A model generated the notes under the pieces. It worked only from the letters and a program-made list of their open reading frames with translations, had not been told where the DNA came from and searched no databases. Shown piece by piece: positions 26,059 to 35,437 of a DNA stretch of 64,000 nucleotides. Source of the DNA: Rhizobium leguminosarum bv. trifolii WSM2297 (GTDB taxonomy: Bacteria; Pseudomonadota; Alphaproteobacteria; Rhizobiales; Rhizobiaceae); NCBI RefSeq assembly GCF_000271845.1, contig NZ_JH719392.1, forward strand, positions 424,945 to 488,944. Direction: 5' to 3'. The position numbers were made by a program, and so were the translations under genes. Positions within the stretch are counted from its first letter, which is position 1, and each line of letters opens with the position of its first letter.

Positions 26059-27387
26059 TCAGAAACCTCCCTTGCCGGGAATCCAGCTGGTGCCGGCGAG
26101 CGGCACCTGCGCCATGGCCGATGCCTCGATCGTCAGTGCGACCAGGTCTTCCGGCTCGAGGTTGTGCAGGTGGTTCTTGCCGCAGGCGCGTGCGATCGTC
26201 TGCGCCTCGAGGGTCATCACCTTGAGATAATTGGCAAGGCGGCGACCGGCAGCAATCGGGTCGAGGCGTTTTGCAAGCTCCGGATCCTGGGTGGTAATGC
26301 CGGCCGGATCCTTGCCTTCATGCCAATCGTCATAGGCGCCGGCCGTTGTGCCGAGCTTCTGATATTCCTCTTCCCAGTGCGGATCATTGTCGCCGATGGC
26401 GACGAGTGCCGCCGTGCCGATCGCCACCGCGTCGGCGCCGAGCGCCAGCGCCTTGGCAACGTCGGCGCCCGAACGGATGCCGCCCGAAACGATGAGCTGC
26501 ACCTTGCGATGCATGCCGAGATCCTGCAGCGCCTGAACGGCCGGCCGAATACAGGCAAGCGTCGGCATGCCGACATTCTCGATGAAGACGTCCTGCGTCG
26601 CCGCCGTGCCGCCCTGCATGCCGTCGAGCACGACGACGTCGGCGCCCGCCTTCACCGCAAGGGCGGTGTCGTAATAGGGTCGCGCGCCGCCGACCTTGAC
26701 GTAGATCGGCTTTTCCCAATCGGTGATCTCGCGCAGCTCCATGATCTTGATTTCCAGATCATCGGGGCCGGTCCAGTCCGGATGGCGGCAGGCCGAGCGC
26801 TGGTCGATGCCCTTCGGCAGGTTGCGCATATTGGCGACGCGGTCGGAGATCTTCTGGCCGAGCAGCATGCCGCCGCCGCCTGGCTTGGCGCCCTGGCCAA
26901 CCACGACTTCGATCGCGTCGGCGCGGCGCAGATCCTTGGGATTCATGCCGTAGCGGGAGGGCAGGTACTGGTAGACCAGCGTTTGCGAATGGCCGCGTTC
27001 CTCATCGGTCATGCCGCCGTCGCCTGTCGTGGTCGAGGTGCCCGCGATCGTCGCCCCGCGGCCGAGCGCTTCCTTGGCATTGCCGGAAAGCGCACCGAAG
27101 CTCATGCCGGCAATGGTGATCGGCGTCTTGAGCGTGATCGGCTTCTTGGCGAAGCGTGAGCCGAGCACCACTGATGTGTCGCACTTCTCTCGGTAGCCTT
27201 CGAGCGGATAACGCGAGATGGAGGCGCCGAGAAACAAGAGATCGTCGAAATGCGGAACCTTGCGCTTGGTGCCGGCGCCGCGGATGTCGTAGATACCGGT
27301 TGCGGCCGCACGACGGATTTCGGCGAGTGTATAGTCATCGAAGGTCGCGGACTTGCGTGGCGGGGTATAGGGGTTGTGATAGCTCAT
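26059..27387 (-). CDS. mgsC: N-methylglutamate synthase FMN subunit (GlxD / glutamate synthase-like)
   Basis: This is a 442-residue protein homologous to the FMN domain of the glutamate synthase large subunit. It shows VVVGQGAKPGGGGMLLG, PIYVKVGGARPYYDTALAVKAGADVVVLDGMQGGT, SGGIRSGADVAKALALGADAVAIGTA and a C-terminal Cys-bearing segment near ARACGKNHLH. The ATG at 27387 (MSYHNPYTPP) follows GAGGCGAGGGA, 14 bp after the mgsB stop. It transfers the methylamine group of gamma-glutamylmethylamide onto glutamate. Confidence 0.88.
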   Translation of the reverse strand: MSYHNPYTPPRKSATFDDYTLAEIRRAAATGIYDIRGAGTKRKVPHFDDLLFLGASISRYPLEGYREKCDTSVVLGSRFAKKPITLKTPITIAGMSFGALSGNAKEALGRGATIAGTSTTTGDGGMTDEERGHSQTLVYQYLPSRYGMNPKDLRRADAIEVVVGQGAKPGGGGMLLGQKISDRVANMRNLPKGIDQRSACRHPDWTGPDDLEIKIMELREITDWEKPIYVKVGGARPYYDTALAVKAGADVVVLDGMQGGTAATQDVFIENVGMPTLACIRPAVQALQDLGMHRKVQLIVSGGIRSGADVAKALALGADAVAIGTAALVAIGDNDPHWEEEYQKLGTTAGAYDDWHEGKDPAGITTQDPELAKRLDPIAAGRRLANYLKVMTLEAQTIARACGKNHLHNLEPEDLVALTIEASAMAQVPLAGTSWIPGKGGF

Positions 27388-27401
27388 GGGTGTCCCTCGC
27401 C

Positions 27402-28088
27402 TCAATACGCGTCGGCGTTGTCGATGTTGAAATTGTAGAGCTTGCGCGCAGAACCGTAGCGCTTGAACTCTTCGGGCCTGACGTCGGTAACCCCTGCCCT
27501 TTCGAGCAACTCGGCAAGCTTTTCCAGATGTTCCGGCCGCATCTCTTTCTCGATGCAGTCGGAGCCGAGGCTCTTGACCTCGCCGCGGACGAAAAGCTTG
27601 GCTTCGTAGAGCGAATCTCCCAGTGCGTCGCCGGCGTCGCCCAGCACGACAAGATGGCCGGACTGGCCCATGAAGGCCGACATGTGGCCGATGCTGCCGT
27701 GAACGACGATGTCGATGCCCTTCATCGAAATGCCGCAGCGCGACGCCGCATTGCCCTTGATGACGAGCAGACCGCCGCGGCCGGTGGCGCCGGCATACTG
27801 GCTGGCGTCGCCCTCGATGACGACGGTGCCGGACATCATGTTTTCTGCAACGCCCGGACCGGCCGAACCGTGAACCGTCACCCTGCCGCCGTCATTCATG
27901 CCGGCGCAGTAATAACCGACCGATCCTTTGACGGCGACAGTGACGGGGCTGTCGATGCCAACGGCAACGGCATGGCTGCCGCGCGGGTTGATGACTTCGA
28001 ATTCCGTGTCGTTGGCACCTTCGGAAAGGGCGTGCAGCGCGCTGTTCAGTTCGCGAAGAGGGGTGTTGGAAAGATCGAATATAGGCAT
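27402..28088 (-). CDS. mgsB: N-methylglutamate synthase subunit B (GlxC / GltB C-terminal domain-like)
   Basis: This is a 228-residue right-handed beta-helix of the glutamate synthase GXGXG domain. Repeated turns are visible: GSVGYYCAGMNDGGRVTVHGSAG, VIEGDASQYAGATGRGGLLVIKGNAASRCG, VVHGSIGHMSAFMGQSGHLVVLGDAG. It is one of three split parts of an ancestral glutamate synthase and is structural, channelling intermediates between mgsA and mgsC products. It is adjacent to both on the same strand. Confidence 0.88.
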   Translation of the reverse strand: MPIFDLSNTPLRELNSALHALSEGANDTEFEVINPRGSHAVAVGIDSPVTVAVKGSVGYYCAGMNDGGRVTVHGSAGPGVAENMMSGTVVIEGDASQYAGATGRGGLLVIKGNAASRCGISMKGIDIVVHGSIGHMSAFMGQSGHLVVLGDAGDALGDSLYEAKLFVRGEVKSLGSDCIEKEMRPEHLEKLAELLERAGVTDVRPEEFKRYGSARKLYNFNIDNADAY

Positions 28089-28144
28089 TAAATCCTCGTT
28101 GGTCCGCGAGACGGTCTGAGCCGGCTCCTGCTTTCAGACGCCCC

Positions 28145-29050
28145 TCAGGCGGCCTTGTCGTGATCCCAGAAGTAAACGGTTGCCGGCTCCGGCTCCCAGA
28201 TGCGGGCATTCTCGATGCCGGGAAGGTTGACCAGCGCGCGGTATTCCGAGCCGAAGGCGACATACTGCTTGGTCTCGGCCATGACGGCGGGCTTGCAGGC
28301 GATCGGGTCGCGCACGACGCCGAAGCCGGACTTGGTGCCGACGACAAAGGTGAAGAAGCCGTCGAGATCGTCGAGCGCGCCTGTCAGCGCCTGGCCGAGA
28401 TCCTTCCCCTTGGCCATTTCCGCCGTCAGATAGGCGGCGGCGACCTCGGAATCGTTCTGCGTCTCGAAGGTCATGCCTTCGCGCACCAGTTCGCGGCGCA
28501 GGTTGTTGTGGTTGGACAGCGAGCCGTTGTGGACGAGGCACTGGTCGGCACCGGTCGAAAACGGATGGGCGCCGAGCGTGGTGACGGCGGATTCGGTCGC
28601 CATGCGGGTATGGCCGATTCCATGGCTTCCGCTCATCGAGCGGACGCCGAACCGCGCCACGACGTCTTTTGGAAGGCCGATTTCCTTGTAGATTTCGACG
28701 CTTTCGCCCGATCCCATCAGACGGACCGCCGGGCGGATCTCTTCGAGCGCCTTGCGCACATCTGCAAGCCTGGACGCTTCCAGCTCGATGACCGCATGGG
28801 TGCTCTTGATCGACACCTCAGTTCTAATGCCGGCCTTCTCGAGGTCGCCGGCGAGACCTGCGAAGTCGACGCTTGGATTGGCGGACTGGATGGTGATTTT
28901 TGCCTTGCCCTCGGAGGCGCCGCCATAGATTGCGATGCCGGCTGAATCCGGTCCGCGATCCGTCATGGTTATCAGCATATCCGAGAGCAGATCTCCCAGC
29001 TGAGGTTCAAGGCTCTTGTCCTTGAGGAACAGTCCAACAATGCCGCACAT
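28145..29050 (-). CDS. mgsA: N-methylglutamate synthase glutaminase-like subunit (GlxB, class II amidotransferase)
   Basis: This is a 301-residue class II glutamine amidotransferase with the catalytic Cys2 directly after the start (MCGIVGLFL). It also shows SGSHGIGHTRMATESAVT and HNGSLSNHNNLRRELV. It releases the amine from the gamma-glutamyl substrate. It is the first gene of the minus-strand methylamine run; the candidate operator 29079-29093 and the end of the XRE-cupin gene lie upstream. Confidence 0.9.
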   Translation of the reverse strand: MCGIVGLFLKDKSLEPQLGDLLSDMLITMTDRGPDSAGIAIYGGASEGKAKITIQSANPSVDFAGLAGDLEKAGIRTEVSIKSTHAVIELEASRLADVRKALEEIRPAVRLMGSGESVEIYKEIGLPKDVVARFGVRSMSGSHGIGHTRMATESAVTTLGAHPFSTGADQCLVHNGSLSNHNNLRRELVREGMTFETQNDSEVAAAYLTAEMAKGKDLGQALTGALDDLDGFFTFVVGTKSGFGVVRDPIACKPAVMAETKQYVAFGSEYRALVNLPGIENARIWEPEPATVYFWDHDKAA

Positions 29051-29078
29051 AGCGCGTGCCTCCGTTCATGGTGAGAAA

Positions 29079-29093
29079 GGACTAGCAGGACTA
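29079..29093 (-). promoter_or_regulatory. candidate operator upstream of mgsA (direct repeat)
   Basis: On the minus strand this is TAGTCC-TGC-TAGTCC, a perfect 6-bp direct repeat with 3-bp spacing, 29-43 bp upstream of the mgsA ATG. Related 6-3-6 sites lie before mgdA (30865) and tdm (11621). AraC-type regulators such as GlxA often bind direct repeats. Confidence 0.45.
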
Positions 29094-29139
29094 ATTGCTA
29101 ACTTCAACTAGGAAGAATAAATTTTTCTTTTAAGGCAAG

Positions 29140-29823
29140 TCAGCTTCTGGAATTCTGCTGGGGATAGCTGATGATCGACAGGTATTTGCTCGGCAGTTTC
29201 ACCAGCTGCTCCGGACCATGCGGCGCATCGGCATCAAAGAACAGACTGTCGCCCGGCTGCATCTGGAAAAGCTGGTCGCCGTGGCGATAGACCACCTCGC
29301 CTTCGAGCATGTAGAGAAACTCCATGCCCTCGTGCTGGAACGTCGGAAAAATATCGGAATCGGCCGTCAGGGTGATCAGATAGGGCTCGACGATGACGCC
29401 GCTGGTATTGTTGTCGATATGGCCGAGCAGATTATATTGGTGGCCGGCGCGCGTTCCGCGCCGCTCGAGCTCGATACCCTGCCCCGCCTTGACAAAGACG
29501 GCATTGCGCGGTTCCTCATAACGGCGAAAAAAGGCGGTCATCGGCACGCCGAGCGCCCGCGACAGCGATTGCAGCGTCGTCAGCGACGGCGAGATGTTGC
29601 CGTTTTCGATCTTCGACAGCATGCCGAGCGAAATCCCGGTTGCGGCCGCCAGATCGGTGACGGTGATGCCGAGTTTCTTGCGGTAGGCGCGCACCTCATG
29701 GCCGATCGCCATTTCGAGGTTGTTTTCCTTTGGTTCCCGAACGGCGTGCGGATCCTGGGAAAAGGCAGGGCGTCCGCCATGCGGCTCTTCCGGTTGATTT
29801 GCCGCTTCACGCTTGGGTCTCAT
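29140..29823 (-). CDS. XRE-type regulator with C-terminal cupin
   Basis: This is a 227-residue regulator. The helix-turn-helix is at about 40-95 (GITVTDLAAATGISLGMLSKIENGNISPSLTTLQSLSRALG). A cupin domain at about 130-220 (HEGMEFLYMLEGEVVYRHGDQLFQMQPGDSLFFDADAPHG) probably senses a small molecule. An internal ATG at 29712 is an alternative start, which would remove a 37-residue disordered N-terminus. Position between mgsA and the GlxA-like gene suggests control of methylamine use; the ligand is unknown. Confidence 0.85.
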   Translation of the reverse strand: MRPKREAANQPEEPHGGRPAFSQDPHAVREPKENNLEMAIGHEVRAYRKKLGITVTDLAAATGISLGMLSKIENGNISPSLTTLQSLSRALGVPMTAFFRRYEEPRNAVFVKAGQGIELERRGTRAGHQYNLLGHIDNNTSGVIVEPYLITLTADSDIFPTFQHEGMEFLYMLEGEVVYRHGDQLFQMQPGDSLFFDADAPHGPEQLVKLPSKYLSIISYPQQNSRS

Positions 29824-29894
29824 GCTGCCGCCCCCGCTGTTATTCGAGAGGCAACCCTATCGCCATAGTGAAATTTCCTCAACCCTGAAGAAAC

Positions 29895-30854
29895 TTATTC
29901 CCGTCGTGCCTCACGCGGCGCGACGCCGTAGACGCTACGGAACATCCGGGAAAAATGGCTGAGGCTGGAGAAGCCGGTGGCAACGGCGATCTCCGAGACG
30001 GAAAGCGGGCTCTGCTTCAAGAGGCGATGGGCATGCTGCAGCCTGATCCTGTGGTATTGATCGAGGAAGGTGGTGCCGAGATGGGCAGAAAACAGCCGGT
30101 CGAGATGGCGGGCTGTGACGCCGGCGATGCGCGCCATGGCAGAGCGGTCGAGCGGCATCTCGATCGTCTCCTCCATCCGTTCGAGAACACTGAGCAGGCC
30201 GGGATGATGGACGCCGTAGCGCTCGGCCAGCGAGGCGCGCTGCGGAGCCGCCGGCTCGTTGACCTCGGTATGAAGATACCAGTCGCTGACGCGGCGGGCG
30301 AAATCCGGCCCCATGCGCTCGGCAATCAGCACATGCATCATGTCGAGCGGCGCGATGCCGCCGCCGCAGGTGATGCGGTTGCCGTCGATCATGAAGCGCG
30401 CCTGGCGAGGCGAAAGATCAGGGAAGGCTTCGAGAAGGGCGGCCGCATGTTCCCAGTGGATGGTGAAGTCGCGACCATCCAGCAGGCCGGCGGCGGCCAT
30501 CAGATAGGGACCGCCCGAAATGCCGCCGATTCTCACACCTTCGCGCGATAATTGCCTGAGGCAGGCAAGCACGCCGGGATAGCGCCAGTCGCGCGGCGAA
30601 CCGCCGGCGCAGATGATGGCGGTGCCGAGCCCGGAGCCCCTGGCGGGAAGTGGGTCGGCGGGTACGGTCACGCCGGAGGAGGAAAGCGCCGGTGTGCCGT
30701 CGGGTGAAAAGATCGATAGGCGATAGATCTCGCGTCCGGCCAGAAGGTTTGCCGCCCTGAGCGGCTCGGTGGCCGAGGCATAGGACATCAGCGCGAATCC
30801 TGGGATCAGGATGAAGCCGATCTCTTGGACATTTCTGCTATCGAGCGAGGACAT
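29895..30854 (-). CDS. glxA: GlxA-like transcriptional regulator (GATase1-like plus AraC HTH)
   Basis: This is a 319-residue protein. An N-terminal DJ-1/PfpI-type domain (GFILIPGFALMSYASATEPLRAANLL, IICAGGSP, ISGGPYLMAAAGLLDGRDFTIHWE) is fused to a C-terminal AraC helix-turn-helix pair (AGVTARHLDRLFSAHLGTTFLDQYHRIRL, VATGFSSLSHFSRMFRSVYG). This family includes GlxA and the glycine-betaine regulator GbdR. It is divergent from mgdABCD with an 87-bp shared control region, so it most likely regulates that operon and perhaps the mgs run. Confidence 0.88.
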   Translation of the reverse strand: MSSLDSRNVQEIGFILIPGFALMSYASATEPLRAANLLAGREIYRLSIFSPDGTPALSSSGVTVPADPLPARGSGLGTAIICAGGSPRDWRYPGVLACLRQLSREGVRIGGISGGPYLMAAAGLLDGRDFTIHWEHAAALLEAFPDLSPRQARFMIDGNRITCGGGIAPLDMMHVLIAERMGPDFARRVSDWYLHTEVNEPAAPQRASLAERYGVHHPGLLSVLERMEETIEMPLDRSAMARIAGVTARHLDRLFSAHLGTTFLDQYHRIRLQHAHRLLKQSPLSVSEIAVATGFSSLSHFSRMFRSVYGVAPREARRE

Positions 30855-30864
30855 GTCTCTTTTC

Positions 30865-30879
30865 TAGTCATTAATGTCC
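30865..30879 (+). promoter_or_regulatory. candidate operator upstream of mgdA
   Basis: TAGTCATTAATGTCC follows the 6-3-6 layout of the mgsA site (TAGTCC-TGC-TAGTCC) with 4 of 6 matches in the second half. It lies between the divergent glxA and mgdA starts. Confidence 0.35.
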
Positions 30880-30941
30880 CAATAGCGCAAGTTCCTCCCT
30901 CTCTTTCTGGCATCATGGGCCGGTTCATTTCGGGTTGACCC

Positions 30942-32192
30942 ATGCGCTATTCCGCTCTTTCGATTTTCCTGAACGGCCTTCGCGGCAACAAGGCCTGGGC
31001 GCCTGCCTGGCGCGATCCGGCGCCGAAGCCGCATTACGACGTCATCATCGTCGGCGGCGGCGGTCACGGTCTTGCCACCGCCTATTATCTCGCCAAGGAA
31101 TTCGGCATCACCAATGTCGCCGTCCTCGAAAAGGGTTATCTCGGCTCCGGCAATATCGGCCGGAACACGACGATCATCCGCTCGAACTATCTGCTGCCGG
31201 GCAATAATCCCTTTTATGAGCTGTCGATGAAGCTCTGGGAGGGATTGGAGCAGGATTTCAACTTCAATGCCATGGTCTCGCAGCGCGGCGTCCTCAACCT
31301 CTTCCATTCCGATGCGCAGCGCGACGCCTATACGCGCCGGGGCAACGCCATGCGGTTGCACGGCGTCGATGCCGAGCTTCTCGACCGGCAGGCGGTGCGC
31401 AAAAAATTACCCTTCCTCGATTTCGACAATGCCCGTTTTCCCATCATGGGCGGCCTCTTCCATCCACGCGGCGGCACGGTGCGCCACGATGCGGTCGCCT
31501 GGGGTTATGCCCGCGGCGCCGACAGCCGCGGCGTCGACATCATCACCCAATGCGAAGTCACCGGCATCCGCACCGAAAACGGTGAGGTTACCGGGGTCGA
31601 GACCAGCAGGGGCTTCATCGGCTGCGGCAAGCTGGCGCTGGCGGCGGCCGGCAATTCCACCGTCGTCGCCGATATGGCGGGCCTCCGCCTGCCGATCGAA
31701 AGCCATGTGCTGCAGGCCTTCGTCTCCGAAGGGTTGAAGCCCTTCATTGACAATGTCGTGACGTTCGGCGCCGGGCATTTCTACGTGTCCCAGTCGGATA
31801 AGGGCGGGTTGGTCTTCGGCGGCGATATCGACGGCTACAATTCCTATGCCCAACGCGGCAATCTGGCCTCCGTCGAACATGTCGCTGAAGCCGGGCTAGC
31901 GATGATCCCGTCGCTGTCGCGGGTGCGTTATCTCCGCTCCTGGGGCGGCGTCATGGACATGAGCATGGACGGCTCGCCGATCATCGACCGCACCCATATC
32001 GACAATCTCTATCTCAATGCCGGCTGGTGTTACGGCGGCTTCAAGGCCACACCCGCCTCCGGCTTCTGCTACGCCCATCTGATCGCCCGCAACACGCCGC
32101 ATCAGACGGCCCGCGCCTTCCGGCTCGACCGTTTCGCGCGCGGCTATCCGATCGACGAAAAGGGCGTCGGCGCCCAGCCCAATCTGCACTGA
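30942..32192 (+). CDS. mgdA: N-methylglutamate dehydrogenase subunit A (sarcosine oxidase beta-like)
   Basis: This is a 416-residue FAD-dependent oxidoreductase of the sarcosine oxidase beta (SoxB) type. The FAD site is DVIIVGGGGHGLATAYYLA. The segment EKGYLGSGNIGRNTTIIRSNYL holds the covalent-flavin neighbourhood, and SWGGVMDMSMDGSPIID lies at the C-terminal part. It is first in a four-gene operon in the SoxBDAG order. With gmaS and mgsABC next door, N-methylglutamate is the likelier substrate than sarcosine. The two cannot be told apart by sequence here. Confidence 0.8.
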   Translation: MRYSALSIFLNGLRGNKAWAPAWRDPAPKPHYDVIIVGGGGHGLATAYYLAKEFGITNVAVLEKGYLGSGNIGRNTTIIRSNYLLPGNNPFYELSMKLWEGLEQDFNFNAMVSQRGVLNLFHSDAQRDAYTRRGNAMRLHGVDAELLDRQAVRKKLPFLDFDNARFPIMGGLFHPRGGTVRHDAVAWGYARGADSRGVDIITQCEVTGIRTENGEVTGVETSRGFIGCGKLALAAAGNSTVVADMAGLRLPIESHVLQAFVSEGLKPFIDNVVTFGAGHFYVSQSDKGGLVFGGDIDGYNSYAQRGNLASVEHVAEAGLAMIPSLSRVRYLRSWGGVMDMSMDGSPIIDRTHIDNLYLNAGWCYGGFKATPASGFCYAHLIARNTPHQTARAFRLDRFARGYPIDEKGVGAQPNLH

Positions 32193-32204
32193 GGACATCT
32201 AACG

Positions 32205-32486
32205 ATGGCAAGCCTGATTTCCTGTCCCCATTGCGGCTCGCGGCCGAAGGAAGAATTCTCGATCCGCGGTGATGCCGGTCTTGCCAGGCCCGCGCCGGAT
32301 GCCGGGCAGAATGCCTGGTACGACTATGTCTATCTGCGCGACAATCCGCGCGGCAGCCACAGCGAATACTGGCACCATTCCTCCGGATGCCGCCGCTGGC
32401 TGATCGTCGAACGCGATACCGTCACCCATGTGGTCCATGGCGTCCGGGATGCCGCCCTTTCGAAGCTCGGCGGAGAACCGGCATGA
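32205..32486 (+). CDS. mgdB: N-methylglutamate dehydrogenase subunit B (sarcosine oxidase delta-like)
   Basis: This is a 93-residue small subunit with a zinc site: CPHC at residues 7-10 and H/C residues in HHSSGCRRWL. NPRGSHSEYWHHSSGC is characteristic of SoxD. It stabilises the large complex. The gene overlaps the next one by 4 bp (ATGA). Confidence 0.85.
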   Translation: MASLISCPHCGSRPKEEFSIRGDAGLARPAPDAGQNAWYDYVYLRDNPRGSHSEYWHHSSGCRRWLIVERDTVTHVVHGVRDAALSKLGGEPA

Positions 32487-35437
32487 CGAGCTTTCGCCTT
32501 TCCTCCGGCGGCCGCATCGACCGCGCCAAGACCCTCGGCTTCAGCTTCGACGGCAGGCCGCTGGAAGGCCATCCGGGCGATACGCTCGCTTCGGCGCTGC
32601 TTGCCAACGGCGTCCAGCTCGTCGGCCGCAGCTTCAAATATCACCGTCCGCGCGGCATTCTAACGGCGGGTGCCGCCGAACCCAATGCACTGGTGACGAC
32701 CGGCAGCGGCGGGCGCACCGAACCGAACACCCGCGCGACGATGATCGAGCTTTACGAGGGGCTGGCGGCCAAGAGCCAGAACCGCTGGCCGTCGCTCGGC
32801 TTCGATGTCGGCGCGGTCAACGGGCTGCTTTCGCCTTTCCTCAGCGCCGGCTTCTACTACAAGACCTTCATGTGGCCGGCGGCGCTGTGGGAAAAGCTCT
32901 ATGAACCGGTGATCCGCAAGGCGGCAGGTCTCGGCAGGGCCTCTTACGAGGCTGATCCCGATCATTACGAGAAATGTTGGGCGCATTGCGATCTGCTGGT
33001 GATCGGGGCCGGCCCTGCCGGTCTGGCCGCAGCACTGACCGCCGGCCGCGCCGGCGCCCGCGTCATCCTCGCCGATGAAGGCCCCGAACTCGGCGGCAGC
33101 CTGCTTTCCTGCGGCGCCATCGACGGCAAGCCCGCGAACACCCTTCTCGGCGAACTGCTGGCCGAGCTGGAGGGATTGGCGAATGTGCGCCGCCTGCCGC
33201 GCATGACCGTGTTCGGCTGGTACGACGACAATGTCTTCGGCGCCGTCGAACGTGTGCAGAAACATGTGGCGACGCCCGATCCGGAACGCCCGGTCGAACG
33301 GTTGTGGCGCATCGTCGCCCGGCAGGCGATCCTGGCGACCGGCGCCGAAGAGCGGCCGCTCGTCTTCGGCGGCAACGATATCCCCGGTGTGATGATGGCG
33401 GGCGCCATGCGTAGCTATCTCAATCGGCAGGCAGTGGCACCTGGCCAAAGCACGGTGATCTTCACCACCAATGATACCGGTTATCGCACCGCCGCCGATC
33501 TCGAAGCTGGCGGCCTCGCGGTTACGGCGATCGTCGATAGCCGCAAGGATGCGAGTGAGAATTGGCAAGGCCGCGCCGAAGTGCTGAAGGGCGCCCGAGT
33601 CATCGACGCGTTCGGTGGCAAGCATCTGCGCGGCGTCAGCGTCGAAACCACCGGCGGTTTCCGTCGGATCGAAGCCGATGCGCTTGCCATGTCCGGCGGC
33701 TGGAGCCCGATCATTCATCTTGCTTGCCATCGCGGCGCGAAGCCGCAATGGTCGGACGAAGCCTCGGCGTTTCTGGCGCCGGCTGCCCAGCAAGGCCTTT
33801 CCGTCGCCGGCTCGGCTGCCGGCCTTGGCGAAACCACAGCCTGCCTTGGCGATGGCGCCGCAAAGGCGGCCGCGGCCTTGCAGGCGATCGGGTTCGCAGC
33901 GGCGGAACCAGCCTTTGCATCGGCCACCGAGACGGCTCAGCGCACAAAGCCGCTCTGGTCGGTCAAGGGCTCGAAGGTCAAGGCTTTCGTCGACTATCAG
34001 AACGATGTGCATCTGAAGGACCTCGGCCTCGCCGTCCGCGAAGGCTACGGCCATGTCGAGCTCGCCAAGCGTTATACCACGAGCGGCATGGCGACCGACC
34101 AGGGCAAGCTTTCCAACGTCAATGCCATCGGCATTCTGGCCGAAGCGCGCGGCGTTTCGCCCGCCGAGGTGGGAACGACGACCTTCCGGCCCTTCTATAC
34201 GCCGGTTTCCTTCGGCGCCTTGACCGGGGGATCGCGCGGCAAACATTTCCAGCCGGGGCGCAAATCGCCGCTGCACGGCTGGGCGGAGAAGAACGGCGCG
34301 GTCTTCGTCGAAACCGGCCTCTGGTACCGTTCCTCCTGGTTCCCGCGCACAGGCGAGACGACATGGCGCCAAAGCGTCGACCGCGAAGTGCTGAACATCC
34401 GTAGAAATGCCGGCCTTTGCGACGTTTCGACCCTCGGCAAGATCGAAATCTTCGGCAAGGATGCCGCGACCTTCCTCGACCGGATCTATTGCAATGGGTT
34501 TGCCAAGCTTGCCGTCGGCAAGGCGCGTTACGGCATCATGCTGCGCGAGGACGGCTTCATCTATGATGACGGCACCACCAGCCGCTTCAGCGACGATCAT
34601 TTCTTCATGACGACGACGACGGCGCTTGCCGCGGGCGTGCTCACCCATCTCGAATTCTGCGCCCAGACGCTCTGGCCGGAGCTTGACGTCTGCTTCGCCT
34701 CCTCGACCGATCAGTGGGCGCAGATGGCCGTGGCCGGGCCGAAGTCGCGCGCCATTCTCTCCGAGATCGTCGACGAGGATCTTTCCGATGCCGCCTTCCC
34801 CTTCATGAGCGCCCGCAAGGTGTCGCTATTCGCAGGCCGCCTCGAAGGCCGGCTCTTCCGGATCTCCTTCTCCGGCGAACTCGCCTACGAACTTGCCGTG
34901 CCGGCCGGCTACGGCGAAGGCGTTGCCGACGCCATTATGGCAGCGGGCGAGAAACACGGCATCTGCGCTTATGGCGCCGAAGCGCTCGGCGTCATGCGCA
35001 TCGAGAAGGGCCATGTTACCCATGCCGAGATCAACGGCACGGTTACGCCAGGCGACCTCGGCTTCGGCCGCATGGTTTCATCAACCAAGCCGGATTTCAT
35101 CGGCAAGGCGATGCTCGCCCGCGAAGGCCTGCAGGACCCTGAGCGCGCCCGCCTCGTCGGCGTCAAGCCACTCAATCCGGCAAGCGGTTTCCGCACCGGC
35201 TCGCATATCCTTGCCGACGGCGATGCGGCAACGCTCAAAAACGACCAGGGCTACGTCACCTCAAGCGCCTTTTCGCCGACGCTCGGCCATACGATCGGCC
35301 TGGCGCTGGTCCGGCGCGGTCCGGAACGCATCGGTGAAAAGGTGACGGTCTGGAACGGCCTGCGCAATGAATTCACCGAGGCGCTGCTCTGCCATCCCGT
35401 CTTTATCGATCCTGAAAACGAGAAGCTCCATGCCTGA
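32483..35437 (+). CDS. mgdC: N-methylglutamate dehydrogenase subunit C (sarcosine oxidase alpha-like, with GcvT domain)
   Basis: This is a 984-residue protein. The N-terminal ~100 residues form a ferredoxin-like SoxA domain (PLEGHPGDTLASALLANG). An NAD/FAD-binding part follows (VIGAGPAGLAAALTAGRAG near 175). The C-terminal ~380 residues form a folate-binding GcvT domain (AVAGPKSRAILSEIV, FSGELAYELAVPAGYG). It oxidises the N-methyl group with mgdA and hands the one-carbon unit to tetrahydrofolate as methylene. Start 32483 overlaps the mgdB stop; an open frame to 32387 is out of context. Confidence 0.85.
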   Translation: MTSFRLSSGGRIDRAKTLGFSFDGRPLEGHPGDTLASALLANGVQLVGRSFKYHRPRGILTAGAAEPNALVTTGSGGRTEPNTRATMIELYEGLAAKSQNRWPSLGFDVGAVNGLLSPFLSAGFYYKTFMWPAALWEKLYEPVIRKAAGLGRASYEADPDHYEKCWAHCDLLVIGAGPAGLAAALTAGRAGARVILADEGPELGGSLLSCGAIDGKPANTLLGELLAELEGLANVRRLPRMTVFGWYDDNVFGAVERVQKHVATPDPERPVERLWRIVARQAILATGAEERPLVFGGNDIPGVMMAGAMRSYLNRQAVAPGQSTVIFTTNDTGYRTAADLEAGGLAVTAIVDSRKDASENWQGRAEVLKGARVIDAFGGKHLRGVSVETTGGFRRIEADALAMSGGWSPIIHLACHRGAKPQWSDEASAFLAPAAQQGLSVAGSAAGLGETTACLGDGAAKAAAALQAIGFAAAEPAFASATETAQRTKPLWSVKGSKVKAFVDYQNDVHLKDLGLAVREGYGHVELAKRYTTSGMATDQGKLSNVNAIGILAEARGVSPAEVGTTTFRPFYTPVSFGALTGGSRGKHFQPGRKSPLHGWAEKNGAVFVETGLWYRSSWFPRTGETTWRQSVDREVLNIRRNAGLCDVSTLGKIEIFGKDAATFLDRIYCNGFAKLAVGKARYGIMLREDGFIYDDGTTSRFSDDHFFMTTTTALAAGVLTHLEFCAQTLWPELDVCFASSTDQWAQMAVAGPKSRAILSEIVDEDLSDAAFPFMSARKVSLFAGRLEGRLFRISFSGELAYELAVPAGYGEGVADAIMAAGEKHGICAYGAEALGVMRIEKGHVTHAEINGTVTPGDLGFGRMVSSTKPDFIGKAMLAREGLQDPERARLVGVKPLNPASGFRTGSHILADGDAATLKNDQGYVTSSAFSPTLGHTIGLALVRRGPERIGEKVTVWNGLRNEFTEALLCHPVFIDPENEKLHA

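Noticed and set aside
32660..34648. 662-codon open frame antisense to mgdC
   Set aside because: Shadow of the 984-residue gene; no domain and no ribosome site.
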